Below, piece after piece: positions 34,471-43,077 of a DNA stretch of 64,000 nt. The stretch is from Paracoccus beibuensis (GTDB taxonomy: Bacteria; Pseudomonadota; Alphaproteobacteria; Rhodobacterales; Rhodobacteraceae): NCBI RefSeq assembly GCF_026162625.1, contig NZ_JAOTBD010000006.1:62001-126000 (forward strand). The letters are read 5' to 3'. Position numbers and translations under genes: made by a program. Within the stretch, counting starts at the first letter, position 1. Each line of letters begins with the position of its first letter. Under the pieces are notes generated by a model. It made no database searches and was not told the origin of the DNA. It saw only the letters and a program-made list of their open reading frames with translations.

Positions 34471-35244
34471 ATGCTGCGACTGACCACGTTCGTTTCCGCC
34501 CTGGCCCTAGGCACCGCCGCCATGGCCGAGGACATCACCGTCGGCGTTTCGCCCGGTGAGCATGGCGAAATCATGGAAGAGGTGGCCAAGGTCGCCGAAC
34601 CCATGGGTCTCAACATAGAGATCGTCGAGTTCTCCGACTATGTCGTGCCTAACCAGGCGCTGGCTGACGGTGACCTGGACGCCAACAGCTTCCAGCACCG
34701 GCCTTACCTGGAGAACCAGATGAAGGATCGCGGCTTCGACCTGGTCGAGGTCGGCACCACCATCACCACGCCAATGGGGATCTATTCCGACAAAATCGAG
34801 GACATGGCCAACCTGCCCGAGGGCGCCCAGGTCGCGATCCCGAACGACCCCACGAATGGTGGCCGCGCCCTCCTGCTGCTGCAGGACCTGGGTCTGATCA
34901 CCCTGGCCGAGGGCACCGGCCTGGTTCCCAGCCCGCTTGACGTGTCCGAGAACCCCAAGAACCTGAACTTCACCGAGCTTGACGCCGCTCAGCTGCCGCG
35001 TGCGCTGGCCGATGCCGACATCGCGATCATCAACACGAACTATGCGCTGGCCTCGGGCCTGTCGCCCAAGGCCGATGCCATCGCCATGGAAAAGGCCGAC
35101 AGCCCCTATGTTAACATCATCGTGGTGCAGCAGGGCCGCCAGGAAGAACCTTGGGTCAAGACCCTGGTCGAGGCCTATCAAAGCCCCGAGGTGAAGGCCT
35201 TCATCGACCGGAAATACGACGGCGCCGTCCTGACGTCGTGGTAA
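34471..35244 (+). CDS. metQ: Methionine-binding periplasmic protein
   Basis: Substrate-binding protein of the MetNIQ importer. The 257-residue product has a signal peptide (MLRLTTFVSALALGTAAMA, cleaved before EDITVGV) and the NlpA/MetQ pattern: ANSFQHRPYLENQMKDRGFD, then IPNDPTNGGRALLLLQ and TNYALASGL. It lacks a lipobox cysteine, so unlike E. coli MetQ it should be soluble in the periplasm. It ends three bases before a strong terminator hairpin. Confidence 0.95.
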   Translation: MLRLTTFVSALALGTAAMAEDITVGVSPGEHGEIMEEVAKVAEPMGLNIEIVEFSDYVVPNQALADGDLDANSFQHRPYLENQMKDRGFDLVEVGTTITTPMGIYSDKIEDMANLPEGAQVAIPNDPTNGGRALLLLQDLGLITLAEGTGLVPSPLDVSENPKNLNFTELDAAQLPRALADADIAIINTNYALASGLSPKADAIAMEKADSPYVNIIVVQQGRQEEPWVKTLVEAYQSPEVKAFIDRKYDGAVLTSW

Positions 35245-35251
35245 ACAGCGT

Positions 35252-35271
35252 GGCCGCCCTCAGGGGCGGCC
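35252..35271. terminator. Terminator hairpin between convergent metQ and thiX
   Basis: GGCCGCCC (35252-35259) and GGGCGGCC (35264-35271) form an 8-bp stem with a TCAG tetraloop just after metQ, followed by CCTTT. It overlaps the end of the convergent thiX gene (stop at 35260), so it probably serves metQ. Confidence 0.6.
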
Positions 35272-35994
35272 CCTTTCCGTCCACCGCTGCAGCAGGTCCA
35301 CCAGCGCGAACAGCGCCGCCCCCATCAGGGCCAGCACGACCAGCGCGGCGAACATCAGGTCCGTCTGCCCGCGACCGTTCGCCATCAGCATCAGGTGCCC
35401 CAGTCCCCGGCTGGAGCCGACCCATTCCCCCACGATCACCGCGAAGGGCGCATGGACCGCCGCCAGCCGCAGGCCCGACCCCAGCGCCGGCAGCGCGTGC
35501 GGCAGGCGCACCAGCAGCAGCGCCCGCATCGGGCGGGCGCGCAGGCTGTGCAACAGATCCTCCAGCGGCTGCGGCAGGCGCATCAGCGCGTCAAACAGGA
35601 CCGATGCGACCGGGAAGTGCACGACCAGCATGACCATCACGATCTTCGACGCCGCGCCATAGCCCAGCCACAGCGTAACGATCGGCGCCAGAGCAAAGAC
35701 CGGCACGGCCTGCGCCGCGACCAGCATCGGCCGCATCAGCCCCCGCGCCACGGGCGAGGCCGCGAGGTTCAGCGCCGTCAGCAAGCCAAGCGCAACTCCG
35801 GCTGTCAGGCCCACCAGAAGGTTGGCCGCGGTGAAGCGCGCGTTCTCTAGAAGCATAGGGGCGTAAGTGGCCAGCGCGCCGGCCACTCGGAGCGGGCCGG
35901 GCAGGATGAACGGCGGCAGGCCGGTCCCCCAGACCAGCGCCTGCCACAGAAGAAGCGCGACGCTTGCGGTTACGAAAGCCCGGACGATCGTCAT
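35260..35994 (-). CDS. thiX: ABC transporter permease, thiamine-precursor type (ThiX-like)
   Basis: Permease for the thiamine-precursor importer encoded by thiY and thiZ. The 244-residue product has about six helices and the conserved loop VRLPHALPALGSGLRLAAVH of the SsuC/ThiX family. The ATG at 35994 is preferred; a longer frame starts at 36072. It is separated from thiZ by 274 bases, unlike the tight spacing elsewhere in this operon. Confidence 0.85.
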   Translation of the reverse strand: MTIVRAFVTASVALLLWQALVWGTGLPPFILPGPLRVAGALATYAPMLLENARFTAANLLVGLTAGVALGLLTALNLAASPVARGLMRPMLVAAQAVPVFALAPIVTLWLGYGAASKIVMVMLVVHFPVASVLFDALMRLPQPLEDLLHSLRARPMRALLLVRLPHALPALGSGLRLAAVHAPFAVIVGEWVGSSRGLGHLMLMANGRGQTDLMFAALVVLALMGAALFALVDLLQRWTERGRP

Positions 35995-36000
35995 GCTGCA

Positions 36001-36020
36001 GGCTCCAGTGGCACTGAGCC
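36001..36020. repeat. Imperfect inverted repeat before thiX
   Basis: GGCTCCAGTG at 36001-36010 nearly pairs with CACTGAGCC at 36012-36020, with one bulged base. It lies just upstream of the thiX start on the minus strand within the 274-base gap and could form a hairpin in the leader. Confidence 0.35.
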
Positions 36021-36096
36021 GTGCGGTTCCGCGAAGTCGTATTTCAACGGCCGGTGCGGCGGGGTTGCGCACGACGGCGCTTCAGCGACCCATGCT

Positions 36097-36146
36097 CCGG
36101 GATGGCCGGGATGGCCGGGATGGCCGGGATGGCCGGGATGGCCGGA
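36097..36146. repeat. Five tandem 9-base repeats in the thiZ-thiX gap
   Basis: CCGGGATGG occurs five times head to tail (36097-36141) followed by a partial copy. On the minus strand a 98-codon frame from 36287 to 35991 crosses the repeat and reads Gly-His-Pro five times; its stop overlaps the thiX ATG (ATGA) and its start lies inside thiZ. That spacing suits an operon gene, but the sequence looks non-coding, so I do not call a CDS. Slippage at such repeats changes copy number in steps of three codons. Confidence 0.8.
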
Positions 36147-36268
36147 CGCGGATTTGACGCTGCGCGGGGTCTGGCAGCCCTTCGGAAGGTCGTGCGTAAG
36201 GATCGGCGCAGCGTCGATCCTGAACCAAGGGAGCGAGACTGAAGCGGATGGCATCATCTGACGAGGGG

Positions 36269-36985
36269 TCATGCGGCAGAGGAACACGACATGGCCTCAA
36301 AGATCGCCGCTTGCGCCACCAGCACGGCGGGATCGCGAACGTGCCGAGGTGGGGACATGTCGGGCAGGTGCAGCGGGCGGCTGCCATCCGCCGTCAGAAG
36401 CCAGGCCGAATGGGCCAGGCGCGTGGCCTCCAGAGGGTCATGTGTGATCAAGAGGACCGTCCGCCCGGACAGCATCTGCGCCGCAAGGTCCTGCATCGCC
36501 GCCCGCGTGCCGGCGTCGAGCGCCGAAAACGGCTCGTCCAGCACGACCACCGGGCGATCCTCGATCAGCGTGCGGGCCAGCGCCACGCGCTGCCTCTGGC
36601 CGCCGGACAGGGCTGCGGGGCGGCGGTCGTGCAGGCCCGCAAGGCCGACCTGGTCCAGCACGTCTCGCGCCCGCGCAACATCGGGTGCCGCCCCCCGAAG
36701 GCGCGCGCCCAAGGTCACGTTCTGCAGGGCGCTGGCCCAAGGCAGCAACTGATCTTGCTGGGCCATCACCGCGACCTGGCCGCGCAGCGAGGCGAAGTCC
36801 GCCCTTCCCAGCCTTGCCGACCCCGGCAGGCCGGCCACCAGCCGGCCCAGTGTCGACTTACCGACGCCGGACGGGCCCAGCAGGCAGGTCCAGCGGCCAG
36901 CCGCCGCGCGCAGGTCAAGCCCCCGCGCCAGGCAGTCGCGCCCGATCCACAGGTCGCCACGCAAGTTCAACTCCGGTGGCGTCAT
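36269..36985 (-). CDS. thiZ: ABC transporter ATP-binding protein, thiamine-precursor type
   Basis: ATPase of the ThiXYZ importer, which in other bacteria takes up formylaminopyrimidine or HMP. The 238-residue product has Walker A GPSGVGKST, Q-loop VMAQQDQLLPWAS, signature LSGGQRQR, Walker B VVVLDEPFSALD and switch His in ITHDPLE. It belongs to the SsuB/TauB-like short ATPases. Its ATG overlaps the tenA stop by four bases. Confidence 0.88.
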   Translation of the reverse strand: MTPPELNLRGDLWIGRDCLARGLDLRAAAGRWTCLLGPSGVGKSTLGRLVAGLPGSARLGRADFASLRGQVAVMAQQDQLLPWASALQNVTLGARLRGAAPDVARARDVLDQVGLAGLHDRRPAALSGGQRQRVALARTLIEDRPVVVLDEPFSALDAGTRAAMQDLAAQMLSGRTVLLITHDPLEATRLAHSAWLLTADGSRPLHLPDMSPPRHVRDPAVLVAQAAIFEAMSCSSAA

Positions 36986-37656
36986 GTCCGGTCGAGACCC
37001 ATCTGCCAGAACCCGACCTCCAGCAGCGTGGCCTGCGCGAAGTGATGCGCCAGCGACCCGGCACGGGGCAGGGAGGGCCAGTCGGCCCCCAGCCGCGCCT
37101 CGACCGCCGCATCGATGAGCTGCCCGACCTCGCGGCACAGGCGCTGATAGTCGCCGCCGCCATAGGTCGCGGTCCATTCGGCATAGGGGCCACCGCTTTC
37201 CGAGTGGCGCAGACCGATCTCTCCATAGCCCAGCACGCAGGGGGCCAGCGCGGCCAACAGGTCGAGGACATCGCCAGAATACCCGGTCGCAAGGACATAG
37301 CGGGTATAGGCCATGTTCGCAGGCGACTCAGGCGTCTGCTGCAGCATCTTCTCGGGAATGCCCTCGCGCGCGCAGATGCCGACATGCAGCGGCATCTCCT
37401 CGTGCAGCAGCGCATCGGCGATGCCCGATGCTGCGCGCATCTCGGCAAGGCGGTCGGACTTGGCGAAGACCAGCGCCCAGGCACGGGCGAAATGCAGCAG
37501 GAAGACGTAGTCCTGCCGCAGATAGTGCAGGAAGCTCTCGCGCGGCAGGGTGCCCGCAGCCAGCTGCCGGACGAAGCCGTGCCCGACATAGCGGTCCCAG
37601 TCGGCCCCTGCCGCCTCGCGCCACAGCGCGAAGGCGCGGCCATAGTCTGCGGTCAC
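36982..37656 (-). CDS. tenA: Thiaminase II / aminopyrimidine aminohydrolase
   Basis: TenA hydrolyses aminopyrimidines from degraded thiamine to HMP for re-use. The 224-residue all-helical product has FLHYLRQDYVFLLHFARAWA, the catalytic Cys in LAPCVLGYGEIG and the C-terminal EVGFWQMGLD with the conserved Glu-Phe-Trp region. It starts with GTG at 37656, which overlaps the thiY stop (GTGA). With ThiXYZ it forms the formylaminopyrimidine salvage route. Confidence 0.92.
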   Translation of the reverse strand: MTADYGRAFALWREAAGADWDRYVGHGFVRQLAAGTLPRESFLHYLRQDYVFLLHFARAWALVFAKSDRLAEMRAASGIADALLHEEMPLHVGICAREGIPEKMLQQTPESPANMAYTRYVLATGYSGDVLDLLAALAPCVLGYGEIGLRHSESGGPYAEWTATYGGGDYQRLCREVGQLIDAAVEARLGADWPSLPRAGSLAHHFAQATLLEVGFWQMGLDRT

Positions 37657-38594
37657 GGCGCCACCGGCGCGTTGACATCTACCGCGAGGTCAGGCAGCGG
37701 CAGGCCGCCGGGCGTCGCGCCGTGCTCGGCCAGAAACGTCTCGAACCGCAGGTAGCGGCCGGCATCCAGCGCCGCGGGGCGGTCGGCGAAGCGCGGCCAT
37801 GTGTCGGACCAGGCAGCCTCGTTCAGGGGTGTCCGAAGCTCTGACGCGGTGGCCGAGAACAGGCGCCACGCCTCCTCGGGGTCGTTCTTGATGAACGCGG
37901 TCGCGCGCTCGGTCGCGCCCAGAAAGGCCGAGACGGCCGCGCGATTCATGCGCTCGGGATCGGCCAGGTAGATCAGTTCGTCATAGGCGGGAATGCCGTG
38001 CGCCTCGGGATAGAGGCAGCGGCCCTCGAAGCCCTCGATCCGCAGCTGGTTCAGCTCGAAGTTGCGGAAGGCGCCGATGACGCCGTCGACCTGTCCCGAC
38101 ATCAGCGCGGGTGCGATCGACCAGCCGATGTTGATCTGCTGGACGTCATCGGGCGCAAGGCCGCCATCGGCCAGCATCGCGTCCAGCATGACCTCTTGCA
38201 CGCCGGCGACGGCGAAGCCGACCTTGCGGCCCTTCAGATCAGCCGGCGCATCGATGCCGCTGTCGGCCAGAACCACAAGGCAGGTGAGCGGCGTCTCGAC
38301 CAGCGTCCCGACGCGGGTCACCGGCAGGCCCTGGTGGCGCGACAGGTGCAATTGCGGCTGATAGCTGACGGCAAGATCGGCGCGACCGGCGGCCACCATA
38401 CGAGGGGGGTCATTGGGATCGGCGGGCGACACCAGTTCGACCTCCAGTCCGGCATCGGCGAAATATCCAAGCTCATCTGCCAGGACGATGGGGGCGTGGT
38501 CGGGGTTCACGAACCAGTCCAGCATGACCGTCAGGCCGGTGTCGGCATGGGCGGGCAGGGCCAGCGTGGCCAAGGCAAGCGTCAGGGTCTTCAC
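37653..38594 (-). CDS. thiY: Thiamine-precursor-binding periplasmic protein (NMT1/THI5-like)
   Basis: Binding protein of the ThiXYZ importer. A signal peptide (MKTLTLALATLALPAHA) precedes a 295-residue NMT1/THI5-like domain: TVMLDWFVNPDHAPIVLA, GYFADAGLEVELVSPADPND and FAVAGVQEVMLDAML. The WFVNPDH aromatic segment is typical of pyrimidine-binding members. The start is GTG at 38594, overlapping the thiF stop (GTGA). Confidence 0.9.
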   Translation of the reverse strand: MKTLTLALATLALPAHADTGLTVMLDWFVNPDHAPIVLADELGYFADAGLEVELVSPADPNDPPRMVAAGRADLAVSYQPQLHLSRHQGLPVTRVGTLVETPLTCLVVLADSGIDAPADLKGRKVGFAVAGVQEVMLDAMLADGGLAPDDVQQINIGWSIAPALMSGQVDGVIGAFRNFELNQLRIEGFEGRCLYPEAHGIPAYDELIYLADPERMNRAAVSAFLGATERATAFIKNDPEEAWRLFSATASELRTPLNEAAWSDTWPRFADRPAALDAGRYLRFETFLAEHGATPGGLPLPDLAVDVNAPVAP

Positions 38595-39565
38595 GGCGTT
38601 CCTTTCACGTCAAGGTCGGTCAGGGCCAGCAGCGCAATGCGCCCCGGCCAGCGGCGTTGCAGGACCTGGCCCGCATTATGGGCCCGCAGCCCGGTGCGGC
38701 AGGCCAACACGACGCGCGGCGCGTCGCCGGGGTCCAGCCGGCCGATGCGTTCGGGGGGCAGGTGGCGCGCGCCGGGGATGGGCGCAGCCTCGGTCCGCAG
38801 GTCGATCAGCAGGTCGTCAGGCGCGACTTGGCTGGCGGCAATGAAGGGCAACGGCGTGTCGGGTTCCGGCGCTGCATCGAAGCGGAAGCCGCCGGTGCGC
38901 CAGGTGGCGGCATCCATGCTGATCAACCGCCCAAGGGGCGAGGGGTCCAGCCCCAGCACCTCCGCCAGCGCCATCTGCGCCTGCAGCGCACCGATCATGC
39001 CGACGACCGGCCCCAGCACGCCCGCCGTCGCGCAAGAGGCACCCTGCGCCGGCAGATCGGGGAACACCGCCCGCAGGCTGGGCGCGGAGGACCCGCAGCA
39101 ACCAAGCGCATAGCCCGACATCGCCAGCGCCGAGCCCGAGATCAGCGGCCGTGCCGCCGCCATGCAGGCGTCCGACAGCGTCAGGCTGACGGCAAAGCTG
39201 TCGGCGCAATCCAGCACCACGTCAGCGCCCGCGACCAGGGCAGGGGCGTTGGCCGGGGTCAGCCACTCGGCCCGGGGCGCGACCTGAACCTTTGGATCCA
39301 GCGCGGCCATGGCAAGCGCGGCGGCATCGGCCTTCGGGTGGCCAAGCTGGTCCATGCGAAAGATCGGCTGGCGGTGGAGGTTGGTCTCCTCGACCCGGTC
39401 CGGATCGACCAGCGTGATGCGGCCGACGCCCGCACCGGTCAGGTATTGCAAGGCCGGACAACCCAGACCGCCGGCACCGATGATCAGCGCATGCGCCTCC
39501 GACAGCCGCTGCTGTCCGTGCGCGCCGACCTGCGGCAGGATGATCTGGCGGGCGTGGCGGCTCAT
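38591..39565 (-). CDS. thiF: ThiF/MoeB-type adenylyltransferase with C-terminal rhodanese-like domain
   Basis: Adenylates the ThiS C-terminal glycine so that sulfur can be added. The 324-residue product has the E1-like motif IIGAGGLGCPALQYL, VDPDRVEETNLHRQ and GASCATAGVLGPVVG, then a C-terminal rhodanese-like segment (LIDLRTEAA...VLACRTGLRA with a candidate active Cys). The CxxC zinc pairs of E. coli ThiF and MoeB are absent (PSLRAVF where CYRC would be). Its ATG overlaps the thiE stop (ATGA). Confidence 0.88.
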   Translation of the reverse strand: MSRHARQIILPQVGAHGQQRLSEAHALIIGAGGLGCPALQYLTGAGVGRITLVDPDRVEETNLHRQPIFRMDQLGHPKADAAALAMAALDPKVQVAPRAEWLTPANAPALVAGADVVLDCADSFAVSLTLSDACMAAARPLISGSALAMSGYALGCCGSSAPSLRAVFPDLPAQGASCATAGVLGPVVGMIGALQAQMALAEVLGLDPSPLGRLISMDAATWRTGGFRFDAAPEPDTPLPFIAASQVAPDDLLIDLRTEAAPIPGARHLPPERIGRLDPGDAPRVVLACRTGLRAHNAGQVLQRRWPGRIALLALTDLDVKGTP

Positions 39566-40158
39566 CCGGTCACCCGCAGCCAGTCCCGCAGGCGGGCGTC
39601 GGGGTCGCGGTTCAGCGTGATGTCGGTGACGGCCGAGACGACGTCGGCCCCCGCATCGAACGCTCCGCCCGCGCGTTCGACCGTCATGCCGCCGATGGCG
39701 ACCAGGGGCGTGTCGCCGACCAGTCGCTTCCATTCGGTCACCCGATCCAGCCCCTGCTGGTGCCAGCGCATCTTCTTGAGGATGGTCGGGTAAACCGGCC
39801 CCAGCGCCACGTAGTCGGGCGCCAGCGTCAGCGCGCGGTCCAGTTCTGCGTGATCGTGGGTGGACACCCCCAGCCGCAATCCCGCGCGCCTGATGGCCGG
39901 CAGGTCGGCCTCGTCCAGATCCTCTTGTCCCAGGTGCAGCCAGTCGGCGCCTTCGTCGATGGCAATCTGCCAGTGATCGTTCACGACCAGTGCGGCGCCA
40001 TGCAGGCGGGCCAGCGCAAGCCCGCGCCTGATCCGGTCGCGCAGCACGTCCGGCGGCAGGTTCTTCAGGCGCAGCTGCACCAGCCGAACCCCAAGGGGCA
40101 GGGCGCGCTCCAGCCACGTCACGTCGTCGAAGATGGGATAGAACCGCGGAAGCGTCAT
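39562..40158 (-). CDS. thiE: Thiamine phosphate synthase
   Basis: Couples HMP-PP and carboxythiazole phosphate to thiamine phosphate. The 198-residue TIM-barrel has [11 protein letters not shown] (substrate Lys/Arg region), [33 protein letters not shown] and [10 protein letters not shown], then the phosphate loop AIGGM. It starts [15 protein letters not shown], overlapping the thiG stop by three bases, in an order fixed by coupling. Confidence 0.93.
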   Translation of the reverse strand: MTLPRFYPIFDDVTWLERALPLGVRLVQLRLKNLPPDVLRDRIRRGLALARLHGAALVVNDHWQIAIDEGADWLHLGQEDLDEADLPAIRRAGLRLGVSTHDHAELDRALTLAPDYVALGPVYPTILKKMRWHQQGLDRVTEWKRLVGDTPLVAIGGMTVERAGGAFDAGADVVSAVTDITLNRDPDARLRDWLRVTG

Positions 40159-40916
40159 AGCCAGGCCCTCCCCAGAAGCGGCGTCGAGGGCACCCCCATG
40201 TCGCGCACCCCCATCGGATCGGCCCCATGCGCCAGACCACCCGCCTGCACGGCCAGCGCAAAGCCGCGGGCCATGGCGGCAGGATCGCCCGCCTGCGCGA
40301 CGGCGCTGTTCAGCAGGACTGCGTCGAAGCCCATCTCCATCGCCTCGGCGGCATGGCTGGGCAGGCCCAGGCCCGCGTCGATGACCATTGCGATGTCGGG
40401 AAGGGCTGCGCGCAGCATCCGCAGGCCGTGACGGTTGTTCAGCCCCATCCCCGATCCGATCGGCGCGCCCCAAGGCATCAACACGTGGCAGCCGGCATCG
40501 ACCAGCCGCTGCGCCAGAACCTGGTCCTCGGTCGTGTAGGGGAAGACGTCAAAGCCGTCGGCGGCCAGCGTTTCGGCGGCGTCCAGCAGGCCGAACGGGT
40601 CGGGCTGCAGCGTGTCGGCATGGCCGATCACCTCCAGCTTGATCCAGCTCGTCTCGAACAGGTCGCGCGCCATGCGGGCGGTGGTCACGGCCTCTTTTGC
40701 GCTGTGGCACCCGGCGGTGTTGGGCAGGATGCGCACGCCAAGGGACTGGATGATCTTCCAGAATCCCTGGCCCTCGCCCGCCTCTCTCCGCAGGGACACG
40801 GTCGCCACCGATGCGCCGCTTTCGCGGAATGCGGCCTCCATCACCGCAGGCGAGGGGTATTGCGCCGTGCCCAGCATCAGCGCGTTCGGCAGGGTGACGC
40901 CATAGAAGTCACGCAT
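40155..40916 (-). CDS. thiG: Thiazole synthase
   Basis: Forms the thiazole ring from DXP, ThiS-thiocarboxylate and dehydroglycine. The 253-residue TIM-barrel shows [28 protein letters not shown] and [14 protein letters not shown], where the Lys forms the imine with DXP, then [10 protein letters not shown] and [14 protein letters not shown]. It starts at 40916, three bases after the thiS stop region. Confidence 0.95.
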   Translation of the reverse strand: MRDFYGVTLPNALMLGTAQYPSPAVMEAAFRESGASVATVSLRREAGEGQGFWKIIQSLGVRILPNTAGCHSAKEAVTTARMARDLFETSWIKLEVIGHADTLQPDPFGLLDAAETLAADGFDVFPYTTEDQVLAQRLVDAGCHVLMPWGAPIGSGMGLNNRHGLRMLRAALPDIAMVIDAGLGLPSHAAEAMEMGFDAVLLNSAVAQAGDPAAMARGFALAVQAGGLAHGADPMGVRDMGVPSTPLLGRAWL

Positions 40917-40919
40917 CGC

Positions 40920-41117
40920 TCAGCCCCCCTGCATCGGGGCCAGAACCTCCAGCCGGTCGCCGTCCCGCAGCGCCTGCGCGGCGCGGGCCGACGACGGCAG
41001 GAAGTCGCCGTTCAGGGCGGTGGCGACGCGGGCGTCGTTCCAGCCCAGTTCCTCCAGCACCCCTGCCACGGTCGTCGCAGTCACGTCGCGGGCGATCCCG
41101 TTGACCTCAATCCTCAT
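40920..41117 (-). CDS. thiS: Sulfur carrier protein ThiS
   Basis: A 65-residue ubiquitin-like protein ending in the required Gly-Gly (VLAPMQGG), which is adenylated by ThiF and then thiocarboxylated. It starts MRIEVNGIARDVTA and overlaps the thiO 3' end by 11 bases. Gene order thiO-thiS-thiG is classical. Confidence 0.94.
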   Translation of the reverse strand: MRIEVNGIARDVTATTVAGVLEELGWNDARVATALNGDFLPSSARAAQALRDGDRLEVLAPMQGG

Positions 41118-42066
41118 GGAGAAGCTCTCCTCTGGTTCCGGTAAGAAGATAGTCGGCTGCCTGCCGCGCCAGCACCGGCGCCATCAGGTAGCCGTGGCGA
41201 AAGAGGCCGTTCAGGTGCAGCACCCGGCCTCGGACCGTGATCCGTGGCACGTTGTCGGCAAAGGCCGGGCGCAGGTCGGCACCCAGTTCGACCACGCTGG
41301 CCTCGGCAAAGCGCGGGTCGAGCGCATAGGCCGCCGACAGCAGCTCCAGCACCGACCGCGCACTGACGGGTGCCCGAGAGGCGCTTTCCAGCTGGGTGGC
41401 GCCCAGCATGAAGAGGCCGCCCTCGCGCGGGACCAGATAGATTGGGTAGCGGGGGTGCAGCAGGCGGACCGGGCGCGACAGGCGGATATCCGGGGCGTGC
41501 AGGACGACCATTTCCCCGCGGACGCCGCGCAGGCCGGGCTGGGCGGCAGACAGGCCGCGGGCGTCGACGACCGTGCCGGACAGGTCCTCGGGCGTGGCCT
41601 CGGCCTGTTCGATGGTGATGCCCTCCGCCGCAAGGGCCGCCTGAAGGTCGGCCAGCGCACGGCGCGGGTCCAGGTGCGCTTCGTCAGGGAAGATCAGGCC
41701 CTGCCGGCGGGGCAGGTCGGGTTCGACATCGCGCGTGTCGCACGACTGGTGGCCAGTGGCGCGGCGGGCAAAGCGCGCCAGCTCTGCCCGGTCGCGGTCC
41801 AGCGCGACGACCAGCGTGCCGTTGCGGGTCACCGGCGTGACGCGGGCCCAGGCCGCTGCGGCCTCGGCCCCCAAGCGGGTGACGACGGGTTCCGCCGTCA
41901 CGCCTTCGCACCAGGGCGCGAGCATCCCGCCTGCCCACCACGAGCATGCATGCGGCCCCGGCGGCCCGTTCCGATCGAGGATGCGCGGCCGCAGACCCCG
42001 TCGCACCAGTTCGTGCGCAGCGCAGAGGCCGGCGACGCCGGCGCCGATGATCGTGACGTCAGACAT
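41107..42066 (-). CDS. thiO: Glycine oxidase ThiO
   Basis: A flavoenzyme of the DAO family that oxidises glycine to dehydroglycine for thiazole synthesis; this replaces the anaerobic ThiH route. The 319-residue product has the FAD fingerprint IIGAGVAGLCAAHELVRRG near the N-terminus, SWWAGGMLAPWCE and the C-terminal LNGLFRHGYLMAPVLA. It overlaps the thiD 3' end by eight bases. Confidence 0.93.
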   Translation of the reverse strand: MSDVTIIGAGVAGLCAAHELVRRGLRPRILDRNGPPGPHACSWWAGGMLAPWCEGVTAEPVVTRLGAEAAAAWARVTPVTRNGTLVVALDRDRAELARFARRATGHQSCDTRDVEPDLPRRQGLIFPDEAHLDPRRALADLQAALAAEGITIEQAEATPEDLSGTVVDARGLSAAQPGLRGVRGEMVVLHAPDIRLSRPVRLLHPRYPIYLVPREGGLFMLGATQLESASRAPVSARSVLELLSAAYALDPRFAEASVVELGADLRPAFADNVPRITVRGRVLHLNGLFRHGYLMAPVLARQAADYLLTGTRGELLHED

Positions 42067-42865
42067 GCGGCCAGACCGCGTGGAAATGGTGGACCGGCCC
42101 GTGCCCGCTTCCGACCCGCAGGTTGTCGGCGGCGTTGATGGCCCCTTGCAGATAGGCGTGCGCGCGGGTGACCGCCTGCTGAAGCGCCAGTCCCTGCGCC
42201 AGTCCCGCAGCGACCGCGGCCGAAAGCGTGCAGCCCGTGCCGTGGGTGTTTCGCGTCGGATGCCGGGGGGCAGAGAGGCGCATCACACCGGCGGGCGCGA
42301 CCAGCAGGTCGGTGCAGATCGGCCCTTGTGCATGGCCGCCCTTCATCAGGACGGCCCCCGCGCCAAGACCAAGCAGGGCCGCCGCCTGGAAGGTCATCTC
42401 CTCCTCGGTCGTGGCGACGGTCGTGTCCAGCAACCGTGCCGCCTCTGGCAGGTTCGGCGTCAGCAGCGTCGCCAGCGGCAGCATCAGCTGGCGCAGGGTC
42501 GCAACGGCATCGGCGGGCAGAAGCGCGTCGCCCGACTTGGCGACCATCACCGGGTCCAGCACCACGGGCACGCCCCGGCCCTGCAACCCGTCGGCGACGG
42601 TGGCGATCGCCCTTGGTCCGCCCAGCATTCCCAGCTTGACCGCGCGAACGTCGAGGTCGCCAAAGACCGCGTCGATCTGGGCCGCGATCATTGCCGGGGT
42701 GACGGGTTCAACCATGGTCACGGCGCGCGTGTTCTGGGCTGTCAGGGCGGTGACGGCGCTGGCGCCATAGCAGCCAAGCGCCGAGAAGGTCTTCAGATCG
42801 GCCTGGATCCCCGCGCCGCCGCCGGAATCCGACCCGGCTATGGTCAGGGCAATGGATGTGGTCAC
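42059..42865 (-). CDS. thiD: Hydroxymethylpyrimidine (phosphate) kinase
   Basis: Phosphorylates HMP and HMP-P to HMP-PP. The 268-residue ribokinase-fold product begins [20 protein letters not shown] and has [21 protein letters not shown] and the catalytic [17 protein letters not shown] anion hole. The start is GTG at 42865 behind GAGGGGG; no ATG fits. It is the first gene after the TPP riboswitch. The upstream frame is open into chrA but is non-coding there. Confidence 0.93.
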   Translation of the reverse strand: MTTSIALTIAGSDSGGGAGIQADLKTFSALGCYGASAVTALTAQNTRAVTMVEPVTPAMIAAQIDAVFGDLDVRAVKLGMLGGPRAIATVADGLQGRGVPVVLDPVMVAKSGDALLPADAVATLRQLMLPLATLLTPNLPEAARLLDTTVATTEEEMTFQAAALLGLGAGAVLMKGGHAQGPICTDLLVAPAGVMRLSAPRHPTRNTHGTGCTLSAAVAAGLAQGLALQQAVTRAHAYLQGAINAADNLRVGSGHGPVHHFHAVWPHV

Positions 42866-42944
42866 GTCGTCCCCCTCAGGCGTCTGTTGGACATGACCGG
42901 GCAAGGGGGGGACAAAAGGCGACCCGGGGCCGCAATCATCTGCA

Positions 42945-43027
<83 letters not shown>

Positions 43028-43077
43028 TTTGCGACGGAAAGCTAGCGGGCCGCGCGGGCACTTGCAAGGGGGCTTCT

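Noticed and set aside
35991..36287. 98-codon frame with Gly-His-Pro repeats as a gene
   Set aside because: Overlaps are operon-like, but composition and lack of a fold argue against a protein; kept only as a finding.
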